Under the pieces are notes generated by a model. The model made no database searches. It had not been told where the DNA came from and worked only from the letters and a program-made list of their open reading frames with translations. A stretch of DNA of 64,000 nt from Bryoerythrophyllum caledonicum (Eukaryota; Streptophyta; Bryopsida; Pottiales; Pottiaceae), in contig OZ020523.1 of assembly GCA_963971425.1 (NCBI GenBank), positions 20,751,105-20,815,104 of the forward strand, in the 5' to 3' direction. Positions 24,061 through 33,938 of the stretch are shown here, piece by piece. The translations under genes and the position numbers were made by a program. Every line of letters starts with the position of its first letter. Position 1 is the first letter of the stretch.

Positions 24061-25705
24061 TCATTGGGTAGGTGGCTCAAGGCCGTGTGGGGTATTTTTC
24101 GCATGTTGATATTGTTTCCATAACCATAGTAATCTAGTTTTTGGGATGGTGATGAGGTGCCGGCCATTGTCTTCGTATATATGTGCGACGTCGTATTGTG
24201 TTTGGATGGTGTACGAATTTGTTTCGATGTCATTTTCTGGGTTGCATTCATTAATAGAGACATGTGCTAATGGGATAATTGTGGCCGGGGAAACGTATCT
24301 TGTATCTCTTTGTTGTTCTGTAGAGAAGTGTGCTTTGATGACATTTGAAAAGTGTTTATGTAGGTGTTTCGTATAGTATTGGATAAGTAGTTCGGTATTG
24401 TGGTGACAAGTGGTGGCATCATTCCAAGGGAATAATTCTCTTTGAGTGCGCCATTTGATGTATGTATTATTATCTAGCGTGGTCCATTGGCATAGATATA
24501 TTGTGTCTTTACATTTTATCCCATTTGGATCGTTGATTTTTCGTTTTTTGTGATCTAATACTGTGTGTATGGGAAATTGTCGGAGATATTTAAGCATATT
24601 GTTGGGAGGGGGGGGTTGGGGAATAGGGGGGTTTGGAGGGTGTATGGGGAGGGTTGGCTCTTGTGGTAGGATGTTGTGGTTTATTATTGTGTTGTCATTT
24701 TTTAGAGTTCGTGGGGGGAGATGAAATTGGCATGGTAGTTGGCATCTTTGGTGGCAAGAAGGGTGACAAAATAGTTGGTTAGCAATATTTAGCGCACTTT
24801 TTATGAGTTTAGTGGGGTTGGAGTGGTATATTTTTAAGTCGTCTGGATTCGTTAGGGTGATACCGTTAGGCATGATTATTTGTTCTAATTTTATTATATT
24901 ATGTAATAGTAGTTTTTGTAGTAGTTGAAGGGAAGTCTTAGGATTTAGGCCATGTAAATTTTGCGCTTCTCTCATCCATGCGGTTTCGAGTGAGGATGGA
25001 TTTAATAGAAAACTTTCTATTGTACTTTTGAGATGGACACCGGCTTCATGTTTAAGAAGAAATAGTGTTCTAGTGATAGGTGATCTCACACAATGTTGGT
25101 ATTTAATGCGGGATATTTCTTCGGAGCCTCCAAATTTTGCAAGTATAAATTGTACCAAGCCATATTTTACCAAGTCTACCTTTATCATTGAGGGCATTTT
25201 GTAGTTGTTCTCCGATACAGCGTAGATAGGCATTTTTTAATGAAAAGCCTTCGATTCCGAATAAATCGTATGGAAGTTGTGTAGCGATATTGGATGTGCA
25301 TTTTGGTAGTCCGCATATTGTTTTGTGGAGTGCTATGATCTTTTTGTCAAGTTTTCTAATAGCCGGCATAGAGTATGGTACTGCGTAGAAGCTGTATGCA
25401 ATTCCAGCACATATGACTGTATCGGCCATATTGATTTTTTGTTTCATGGTGGCTGGGCAGGCCACTAGGGCTTGGCATTGTTTAACAACTTTAGCTGTAG
25501 TGGTGTTTATTTGTGTTTTCCATTTAAGTGATGGTGCAAGATTTATTCCGAGATATGTGTATGGATCGTGTTGGTCTAAAACTGGTAATGATTGGTTTCT
25601 GCAATTTATACTGGTGGCTTGAATCTGTGCTTTGAATGCTATGGGGTTCATTTTGGATTTATTTGGGCATCCAGTCACTGCACACTTGGATATTCCGAGG
25701 TCCAT
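24061..25705 (-). pseudogene. LINE post-RT region with cysteine-rich linker
   Basis: Two overlapping open stretches (25103-25705 and 24061-25233) in different frames. The first continues the RT thumb (CAVTGCPNKSKMNP, PYTYLGINLAPSLKWK). The second is an RT-RNase H linker with an unusual block FCHPSCHQRCQLPCQFH, that is C-x3-C-x3-C-x3-C-x2-H, then a proline run and a long unrecognised region rich in W, H and Y. The cysteine block may bind metal; I cannot match it to a named zinc finger. A 3' part of this region is present in the second LINE copy near 57200-57358. Confidence 0.7.
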
Positions 25706-25758
25706 TCCAGCCCATTTGCAGAATTTGTCTAATTTATTTAGTTGTGTTTGTAATGATT

Positions 25759-27370
25759 CTAATTTGTTAGCAATTGCTGCTGATCGTCAGCATATGCTGC
25801 AGATGAAATTTTAACTTTGGATGTACCGAAGGTATACCCATTATCACCTTGTTGTAACCATCTAAGAAGGGGTTCTAAGAATATTATAAATAGGTAAAGG
25901 CTAAGAGTATCTCCTTGTATTGTTCCTCTTTGAATGGGGATAGGTAGGGTTTTACCAAAATGTTCTCCAGAAAATATAGTAGAGGATTTCGAGTATATGT
26001 TTCCTATGAGGTTTATGGCATCGGTTGGGTATCCAAGATCTTTCATTATGGCTAAGAGTCTTGCATGGTCAATGGAGCCAAAAGCATTTTTAAAGTCAAT
26101 GTAGAGGATAAATATATCTTGATTTGTAAATCTTGCATCTTCTAACGCTGCTATGAGTAATTGAAGTTGTCTGGACGTTCCTCTTTCTGCTCGAAATCCT
26201 TCTTGGCTATCGTGCAGAATTTGATGTCTTTCACCGTAAGCGGAGAGGGTGGAGGTTAATGTGCTGGTACAGAGTTTGTATATGGTGTTAGCTAGTGCGA
26301 TAGGTCTATGGTTCGTAAGTTGTGATGGATCGCCTTTTTTATATAGTAAGACAATTAGACTTGTTTTCCATGATGCAGGTATTTGTTTTTGTTTGTAGCA
26401 GTGTTTGAAAAATAGAAAAAGTAGTTTGTGGAATCGTGGGGGCATATTTTTTAGAATAGAATTAGGTATTTTGTCTGGGCCTGGGGCTTTGTTATTTCCT
26501 AGATTTTTGAGGCATAAATCGTAGGTTTCTTGATCAAAATATGTGTGTAGGGGGGTTTGGGGTTCTCCGCGTTTATCAATTGTGAATCCATCTAAGTCAT
26601 GCCATGGGTATTGTCTGATGCTACATGTGCATTGTGGGGGGTGTGTGGTTTGATGGTGGCATGTAGGCACTGTTGACCGGTTGCTAATGGATTGTTGGAT
26701 GTATATTTCTTGAGCAATATCTTCAAGGCTAGTTAAGATGTTATTTTGTCTATCAATTATGGAGTCAAGGGGTGAGGTTTCGGAGTTTTTGAAGACTTTC
26801 CCATTTACTTTTTTGGGGCTTTTTTCATAAAGTTGTCGGTATTTTGATATGACTTTACGGATACAATCTTTAGAGTATTTTGTGGTTATTTTCGTGGCTT
26901 CTTCATTGGCGGTTTTTGCAATAGCAGCTATAGCATCGATCCATTCATTCGGTACAGTGTGCATTACTGGAGGATGTGGGATTTGTACATGTTAGTGATT
27001 CCGTATTTCGTTTAAGATGGGATGTGTTTGCCATTGTGGATTGTTTTTTGCAATGTATATAGTTTTTCTAATAAGATGATATGTGGCAAGGTGTTTTTTC
27101 CATTCTTTGGCTAGTTTTCGAGGCAGAAAGCCGCCTTGTTGCGTTGTTCTAGTTGTGAGATGTGGTAGTGGGGCTGCTTTACAAGTATTTTCAATGGTTT
27201 CTGAGATTTTTTCCACAATGTTGTCTAGAGATATACAGGCTTCTTGCCATAAGTCGGGGGTGAGATGATCGTTATTTTCTAGTAGTCTGGTTAGTTTGTT
27301 TATTTGCGTAGAATTTCTTTCAAAAAATTCAATATTAAATTTTTCTAAGTTTTCTAGGGTATTGGATTTA
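25759..27370 (-). pseudogene. LINE reverse transcriptase region
   Basis: The frame begins within the APE-RT linker, is broken by one TAA (26992-26994), then runs 401 codons from 26964. RT landmarks in order: NKAPGPDKIP, LIVLLYKKGDPSQ, NHRPIAL, SQEGFRAERG, YIDFKNAFGSIDH (motif A, catalytic Asp), GTIQGDTLSLYLF (motif B) and AAYADD (motif C). A frame change immediately after YADD puts the continuing sequence (AIANKLESLQ, then KWAGMDLGISK) in another frame. This is a classical non-LTR RT palm with intact catalytic aspartates. Confidence 0.88.
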
Positions 27371-28658
27371 ATATTCTAATTGTTGGGATGTTAATAGGGG
27401 TCGGGGGTCTGGCTATTAATAGATTTTGTGGGATGTGTAAGGTGACTGGATAGTGGTCTGAGTTTAAATTCATATTGGTGTTTGTCGTGGAGGTGAATCT
27501 AGTATTGTCTGGGGATTTTATGTAGAAACCATCTATTAGGCTGGTTGATGTATAGTTATAGACGCCTTGTTTGGAGAATGTTGTATTTGTTGGAATGTAT
27601 TCTAGATTTAGTGAGTTGGTAAAGTTTTTCCATTGAATATCTTCTTCTTGTGGCGGAGTATTGATATTGTTATTTTGTCTTCCATTTGGTGCGATGTCAC
27701 GGTTAAAGTCTCCGCACATAATGTATATATGGTTAGGGTGAGCAGTGATTTGGCTTGTGATCGCAGTTTGAATATAAGGGATGAGGCGGATGTCTTCTAT
27801 GTGTGTAGGCATATATATGTGTAAGATTAGCCATGGTTGTAGCGGATGATTGTTAATTTTTATTATTTGTAAATATGGGGAAATGTTTGCTGGTGTAGGG
27901 ATTTTGGTGACGTTTCCAGGAAAACCATATTTATTATGTATTAGCGTGAGTAGACCTCCTCTTCCGGGAGTGTAGGGCATTCTTTGTTGTATACATCTTG
28001 TGACGGCGTGTGTGTTATTAAAAATGAGTTTATATTCAGGGAATAGGTTTTGTATAAATTTAGTGGATTTGGTTGCTGTGAGTTTTGTTTCGTTGATGTT
28101 TAGGATTGTTGTATTTGTTAAGGAGTTGTTAATGAGGCTTTGTAGGTTTGGTAGAGCCGTATTAAGTGATGATGCATTCCAAGTTATTATGTTTGTTTCA
28201 TAATTAGTGTTGATGTTTATTCTTGGTGTGGGTGTTGGGATATTTGGAAGGGGTGGTGGATGTGAGTATTCATTTAGACTTTCAAAACACCGTAATGCTT
28301 CAGTTATTAGTTTATTTGGTATAAAAGGAAATTTTCTTTGGAGTGTGGTTGGTGTTGGTGGTGTATCTTGGTTGTGGATAAATTTATATAGTTCATTATG
28401 GATAGAGTTTTTAGGGGATATTAGATCTTGGTTATTTTCAATGAATTTGGTGTATGGGTGTTGTGTGAGGATGTGTCTTTCGGGAGGGTTATTGAGGTTA
28501 GCTAGTCTAATTATTAGCGTATTAGTCCATATATTATTAAAGTAGTGAATATGGGGTTGGGCTAGTATATCATTGCATTTATTTACTAATGGATGAATAG
28601 TAACGACTAATGCATATAATATGTGGGGAAGTGGAGATTGGATTTGCGTTTGTATGTA
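27354..28658 (-). pseudogene. LINE APE-type endonuclease region
   Basis: 435 uninterrupted codons. After a proline-rich spacer the domain begins NIITWNASSL (APE motif with the active-site Asn), then ILNINETKL (catalytic Glu), CGDFNRD (catalytic Asp/Asn), SLIDGFYIKS and NSDHYPV (catalytic Asp-His). All canonical metal-binding and catalytic positions of the apurinic-endonuclease-like fold are present, so this domain appears undamaged. It nicks target DNA for target-primed reverse transcription. The frame is lost at about 27360, where coding continues in another frame (TLENLEKFNIEFFERNS). Confidence 0.85.
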
Positions 28659-29039
28659 CTAGTGTAAATGTGGAAATTCAATGATTGCTTGTTGATGTAG
28701 GTGGTGGTTATTTTTTAAAATTGGGGCAAATGAGTTTGCAATGTGTTGGTATTCTGGATGTAATTTAATTGTATTGGGGATGAAGTATGTTTTAGCTATT
28801 TTCTTCTGTGCGGCTAGATGTGTTCTTAATATGTTAGGCATTGGCCCTGGATTTGATTCAATATCCCCGCATTGAAGTAGGATTAATTTGTTTATAAAAT
28901 AATATCCGTGGTAAATGACTGATTTAGGGTTTTTATTGTTTATTTTATAGTGTTTAATAGTTGTGAATCTAGTTGTTGTAAAGAGGTTAGGTATTGCGTG
29001 TATTATGTTTTTGATTTGTATTGGTAAATAATGTGACAT
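28659..29039 (-). pseudogene. LINE leader region with 2A peptide
   Basis: The frame is open from 29156, but the two most upstream ATGs (29156, 29144) lie in flanking R1 sequence, so the ATG at 29039 (MSHYLPIQIKN) is the likely element start. About 57 residues later comes KLILLQCGDIESNPGP, matching the 2A consensus D-(V/I)-E-x-N-P-G-P with the usual hydrophobic and Gly context before it. In 2A the ribosome skips the final Gly-Pro bond, here releasing a leader of about 65 residues from the downstream polyprotein. A TAG at 28659-28661 ends this stretch; the same frame is then open for 435 codons through the endonuclease, so the stop looks like decay or a read-through site. Confidence 0.78.
28842..28886 (-). 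other. 2A-like ribosome-skipping motif
   Basis: Fifteen codons reading LILLQCGDIESNPGP. Every invariant residue of the 2A signature (D, E, N, P, G, P) is present, and the upstream LLL-x-x-G context fits known active 2A sequences. Family knowledge: 2A-like sequences are known in picornaviruses, trypanosome LINEs (L1Tc, ingi) and several invertebrate APE-type LINEs. I do not know of one in a land-plant LINE. Confidence 0.88.
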
Positions 29040-29135
29040 TGTGGTGGCTTCTGTTGTGTGTTCTGTGATTTTGTTAGAGTACCAGTTGAATATGTTTTGG
29101 TATGTGTTTTTATTACAATGTTTGAAGTATAATAA

Positions 29136-29360
29136 ATGGTTCATTTTCTTCTCCACGTTGAGTGGATCAACAAACTTTGACTTTACTTGCTGTCAAATTC
29201 TTTTACTACACAAGGTCTAAATACATTACCATCATGTTAAGCATAATATTAGTTTCTTGTACACCAATTTTTGAAGTAGAGAAGGGGTGTAGCATATTCA
29301 AAACAATTGTGCAAGGCACCAATTTAGCATAGAAGGCACCAATTAAGAAGTTACAAAGAC
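29136..29360 (+). mobile_element. R1 dispersed repeat, second half
   Basis: Starts with 'ggttcattttcttct' and 'gttgagtggatcaac' and runs to 'agaaggggtgtagcatatt', the R1 blocks missing from 17030-17245. It borders the LINE 5' end. Confidence 0.6.
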
Positions 29361-30758
29361 AAGTTAATTATTGCCTTGTATCCTCATCTACTACAAATGT
29401 AGAACAGGGAAGATGTAGGTTTAAGTACCAACGTGCATTGCCCAATTAATTACAAGAATTGTAGGTTTAGAAGTGACCATTGTTGTAGCTTATTGAACCT
29501 TGAATCAATTAGTGGGACCTTCTCAAAATGGGTTGAATTGTATACCAATATTAATGGTTAAAAAAGTCTGTAGAGGTAGTTTGATATATATAGTAAAGTT
29601 TTGAGTTTTATGTACAAAGATTTATATTAGTGACATTTTGTGTTAGATTGAAGAAATAAAATTTGATTGCTTCATTCATTCTCCAAGTTTGGATGTTTGT
29701 AGAAGGTCCTTTCTTTTATGTCCACAATCCTTCTCTAATTATGTATTTTTTTTCTAAAATAATAGCATTTTAATCCTTAAGTGATTTTGGTACAAAAGTT
29801 TCTATTGCATGACTTATTATACTTAAATTTTTTAAACACTTCTTAAAATGATCAACTTGCTTATCAATGTAAAGCTTTTTTAATTTCATTAATTTTTTAA
29901 AAAAAATTGGCACACAGGAGTTGTTATGTTGGCAACTTGCAGCGGTCCCGTCAAGTGAAAGAAGATTTTACAGCCACGGATTGAGCCAACAACCACATGT
30001 CTTTGGGTATCTCTCATTATCACCCGGGTAGTTTAGGGTCATCTTGGACCGTATAGAAGAAATTTACATTGTACATTAAGATGCAATTTGGTTGTGAAGT
30101 GTTATTTTATTTTATGTGTGAGAGGTTTCAAAGATTCTATTTTCAATCTCAATTTAAAATCTTCAAGACTAATTTTCAAATTATTTCATTTTTAAAGAAA
30201 AATCATTTTTGTTTCAGATTTATTTTATGTGTGTTTGAAGTTTATTTTCCATTAACACCAACCTTATTGTTTTGTCATATTCTATAAGAATGTTTGAAAA
30301 CTAGATGTTAAATAAATATGTCATATCATCTCTATGTGTTACAAAATATTACTATATACTCGTTGAAGCTAAAACTTAGGTGATACTCGGACAAGGTATC
30401 ACGCCAAGACATGGTTTTGCATTCAGACATGTTTTCGCAGAGAGTGCTACCCACAACTCTATGTCTTGCCACATCATCAAGACTCACAAAACTTCTGATA
30501 TCAAAAGTAGACTACATTTGTTACAAGTTTGAAACAATTAAATTAGAATGTAGAAAGTAACGTAAGCTTACAATCTGACTACCATACATTTGTTAACCCT
30601 TTAAGACCAAATGACCACGTATGGGTCATTTTGGCACAAGAACCTTTAGAGCAAGCGCTAAAAGCTACCTGAAAGAAAAAACCTAATTAATATTTACATT
30701 AATTTACTGTTATTCAACCATATTGGTGAAATCACACTTTTTGACGTTACTGTATTAC
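29361..30758. other. Non-coding, nothing recognised
   Basis: AT-rich DNA without a convincing gene. It lies downstream of the AP5Z1-like exons and could be intronic to that gene. Confidence 0.45.
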
Positions 30759-30808
30759 TGCAGATTGTTTTGGATATGTCAAACAAAACATATCCAAAAC
30801 AATCTGCA
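30759..30808. repeat. Perfect 21-bp hairpin
   Basis: Arms 30759-30779 and 30788-30808 are exact reverse complements (tgcagattgttttggatatg then t), separated by an 8-base loop, caaacaaa. It lies about 240 bases past the last recognised AP5Z1-like exon. It could be an RNA stem, a foldback-element remnant or a palindrome formed during repair. Confidence 0.85.
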
Positions 30809-31045
30809 ATCGTAGGTCTTACGTGCTGCTCCCCCACGCCACCACTTGCAAGAGGAGAGGAAAGTACTGCAAACGCACAAACCCAAAATCAGTCCTTATC
30901 ATGCATAATAAGTATGGTATAAAAGCTTGTACATAAATTATGCTTGTGCTCGTGTCAAAAGAATGAAAGTTATATATGCTTGCACATTAAAACTTGCTGG
31001 TATTCAAGAAAAAAAGAAAGAATATGTCCTTGTACATATAATTAC

Positions 31046-31798
31046 CTGTGGAAGTAAAGCAGGGTGTGCAATCATCAGCTTTGCCTTGTTCTGGTTCAGA
31101 AACTTTAACGTCGCAGCGGCCACAGTCTCATCCGCATATTGCCTAAAAAAGATGCGATCAGATCAATAAATTTGCTAAACCATCCCAATGATTCTCAAGC
31201 TCATGAGAAGCACTTTCAAGGAAAAAGGTTTTCTGATCTCACAACAAGGTAGAGATTTGAAACTATGGAAAGTCATTCTCACCGGCTCAAGCGGAAGAAG
31301 GTGTGCAAACTAGGGTCAGCATCGTGTAACACCGCCTCACCAAAGTCAAGAAAAAACTGCAAAATAACCTGTTTTCCGAAACAAAAATAGGTGATTATAT
31401 GATCATAAGGCCAGATTTGCAAAGTGAAGATAAACCTACAAACAATGGCCTGTTTCTGAAGCCTTACCAAGAGAAGCAATCCGGTGCTGATTTTCTGCGA
31501 CGACGACGCAGCAGTGCCCCGGTTGAAGATCTTCACCAGGTGCGGGTACACCCGGCCCACCAGATCGCCGTTCTGCTCGCCCTTGGAGCACAATTGGTGC
31601 AAATTCCTCACCTGAACGACATGACAATGAAGATGAGAATCCCTGAGGTTATGGATATCCGCAAAACAACAAGGCGGTTGCACTTACGACTTGGAGGATG
31701 GTGGAGTCGTCAGCGGACGCGGATCCGGCAGTGTCGCGAACGGAGTGCGAGAGCTGGCGCAGCCAAATCGACCAGTTGCGCTCCTCGCTCTCCGCCAT
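31046..31798 (-). CDS. AP5Z1: AP-5 adaptor complex zeta subunit-like, first four exons
   Basis: Four exons with clean GT/AG borders: 31688-31798 (37 codons, ATG at 31798), 31468-31611 (48), 31283-31368 (28 plus 2 bases) and 31046-31142 (1 base plus 32 codons). The joined frame runs 146 residues: MAESEERNWSIWLRQLSHSV..LHQLCSKGEQNGDLVGRVYP..TGLLLL, then LQFFLDFGEAVLHDADPSL..TVAAATLKFLNQNKAKL. From memory this matches the N-terminus of plant AP-5 zeta subunits (Arabidopsis At3g15160 type), an alpha-solenoid component of a coat-like complex acting at late endosomes. The last exon ends at a good donor (CAG|GTAATT), so the transcript must continue. I found no exon 5 in 29361-31045; the LINE lies further along the same strand. 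Either an intron holds the LINE or this is a gene fragment. Confidence 0.8.
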
Positions 31799-31803
31799 CG
31801 CTG

Positions 31804-32245
31804 TTAAACCCTAAAACTCAGCTTCTTCAATCCTGAACCTCTCGTTCTCGCTCTCACCTCTTCTCAAAACTTAAAATCTATCCTCAACATGATGTTCCAG
31901 TGCTCTGTTTCTCTCGATCCTACTTAGAAACCCTGAAACTCAGCTTCTTCAATCCTGATGCTCTGTTTTTCTCGCTCAAACTACGTCTCACTTCTCTCAC
32001 CTCAAATCTATCTTCAGCAGCGAGTTCCAGTGCTCTGTTTCTCTCTCATTTCTCTCGATCCTTCTTGTAAACCCTAAAACTCAGCTTCATCAATCCTAAC
32101 TCGCACTCACTAATTCTCACTTCTCTCACCTCTTCTCAAAACCTCAAATCTATCTCCAGTGCTCTGTCTCTCACTCATTTCGCTCGATTCTTCTAATAAA
32201 GTGTAACCTATCTTCAACATTGAGTTCCACTGCTTTGTTTCTCTC
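31804..32245. repeat. Tandem repeat in the AP5Z1-like upstream region
   Basis: Imperfect units of about 120-140 bp containing 'actcagcttc.tcaatcct', 'ctcacctc..caaatctat' and 'ttccagtgctctgtttctct'. The block 'actcagcttc' occurs at 31816, 31938 and 32079, with a partial further unit to about 32245. It starts immediately upstream of the ATG, so it duplicates leader or promoter sequence. Confidence 0.8.
31806..31814 (-). promoter_or_regulatory. Telo-box in the AP5Z1-like 5' leader
   Basis: TTAGGGTTT on the minus strand, eight bases before the ATG. Telo-box motifs are common in plant promoters and 5' leaders. A second copy is at 32069-32077, carried by the tandem repeat unit. Confidence 0.6.
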
Positions 32246-32420
32246 TCTCTCTCTCGCATTTCTTCCTCATGAGACTTCGGACTTATCTTCGATTCTTCGC
32301 ATAGATTGCGCTCTCTCTCTCTCTCTCTCTCTCTCAATCGTGTGCAGGTGCTCCATCTCCGAATGCGTCATGTTGCATTGCTTGCTTCATCTCAGCTTCT
32401 TCACCTTCTTCGTCTCCATC

Positions 32421-32915
32421 TTTGGATGTTGCTTTCCCTTTTCAATCCAATACGCACTGCTTTCTCTTCTCTACTTTTTCTACTTTTTCTTTCTCTCGTC
32501 TCTGTTTCTTTTTCGTATCTACTTTATTCCTTGATTTCTTTGTCTCCCACTTTGGATGTTGGCTTCTTCTTTCAATCCAATACGCACAGCTTTTTCGCCT
32601 TTACTTTTTCTACTTTTTCTTTCCCTCAGTTTACTTTCTTTTTCTTATCAACTTTTTCCTTGATTTCTTTGTCTCCCTCTTTGGATGTTGGCTTCTTCTT
32701 GTAATCCAATGCGCACAGCGTTTTCGTCTTCCTTATTCCTTATTCTTCTTTATCTTTCTCAATTATGTCCTTCTCTTCTCTACCTTTCTTTTATTTTCTA
32801 CTTTTTATCTTATTTACTTTTCTTTTTCTGTTCTCTTTTTCTTTTCTTTGTATTTCTTTCTCTTCTTTACTTTTTATCTTTCCTTTTCTTTCTCTTTGTT
32901 CTTTTCTTCAATCCG
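32421..32915. repeat. CT-rich 130-bp tandem repeat
   Basis: 'tttggatgttg.ctt' followed by 'tcaatccaatacgcac' occurs at 32421, 32551 and 32680, spacing 130 and 129. The units are joined by pyrimidine-rich runs (ctactttttctactttttcttt). Beyond 32750 the pattern degrades into plain CT-rich sequence to about 32915. Long Phe/Ser/Leu frames on the plus strand are products of this composition. Confidence 0.85.
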
Positions 32916-32919
32916 TAAA

Positions 32920-33190
32920 GGACGGTGACTATGATATGCTCCATAACTCCAAAACCACTACAAAATTGCCCCTCTTAAGATGAGATGCTATGAAATTCAT
33001 TCAAATGTCTTTTAACTAATTTCAACCGTAGGATCTTTAAGTTGACTTCCAACATTGAACGATCCAATAGTTAGTCTAAAATCACCTAAATTGAAAGGAC
33101 AAATCATTGAATCGCTTTAGTTGGTAGAAACAAACAGATACTTTGTTCACGTTGGTCTTCTTCGGATACCGGAGTTCTTTTTTTAAAATC
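32920..33190 (+). mobile_element. R1 fragment and SINE-tail fragment
   Basis: 32920-33060 has R1-like blocks ('actccaaaaccact.caaaattgcccct', 'aaccgtaggatct'). About 33125-33182 has a plus-strand SINE-tail match ('atactttgttcacgttggtc', then 'ccggagttctttttt'). Both are short and diverged. Confidence 0.45.
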
Positions 33191-33938
33191 AATGTTATGA
33201 AGACACTTTATTCATGTTGGTCAAAAATTCTTTGACACGTTGAGAAGAGGTTTATTGGCCAACTTAAAATCAATGTTACTCTTCTCAATGTGTCAAAGAA
33301 AGTTTTTTTTTACGCAATCAACGACGCAAGGTTTAACCACGCAGTCAACCCTGCAGCAAATCATGTTAGCTTTTTTTATTGACAATTTGTAATAAAAAAA
33401 ACTACATTAAAATGGTTGGACTAATGCGTTGCAAAGCAAGCACCAATTTTAACTACATAGAATATACACTTCATTTAAAAAAAATCCCAATGGACCATGT
33501 CAAAGGGTCTCGGGACCTTTTCACACTCAGCTTGGGGCTATCAATTTTCAAGACATGGGACATCAAAAGATAATAATCTTTAGCAAAAGGATGATAGTCA
33601 AGTATAATAATTGGGAGATTTGATTAATCATAGTTAAAGGCTATAATACATGAGCTAAGTTTTTGAAAATTCATAGAATATTGAAAACCAAATTCAACAA
33701 ATATGAAAAGAAAAAGGTGTATAAACCAATGAAGCATACGTTGAAAACAATTTTGCATTGTTAAGAAGTTCCCGCAAAATGAAAAGTGTCTTTGTTTCCA
33801 AACTTTCTTTGGTGTTCATGATTTTCAAAGGACTAGAAAAAGGTATGAAAAAGCTTGCAGGTCATGACCAGCTCCTTACAACCCAAGAGCTTTCACTTCT
33901 AATGATTTTTTTATAAAAAATAATTAATGGCTTCTTAA
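33191..33938. other. Non-coding, nothing recognised
   Basis: Contains a short inverted pair around 33225-33300 ('tctttgacacgttgagaaga' and 'tcttctcaatgtgtcaaaga', imperfect). No gene is seen. Confidence 0.5.

Noticed and set aside
31399-31836. 145-codon plus-strand frame
   Set aside because: Antisense to the AP5Z1-like exons, whose splice sites and protein match are much stronger.
31806-32077. Telomeric repeat
   Set aside because: Only two isolated AAACCCTAA copies, both within a leader/promoter repeat unit; this is a telo-box, not a telomere array.
32220-32928. Several Phe/Leu/Ser-rich frames on the plus strand
   Set aside because: They are produced by the CT-rich 130-bp tandem repeat upstream of the AP5Z1-like gene; there is no domain and the repeat period is not a multiple of three.
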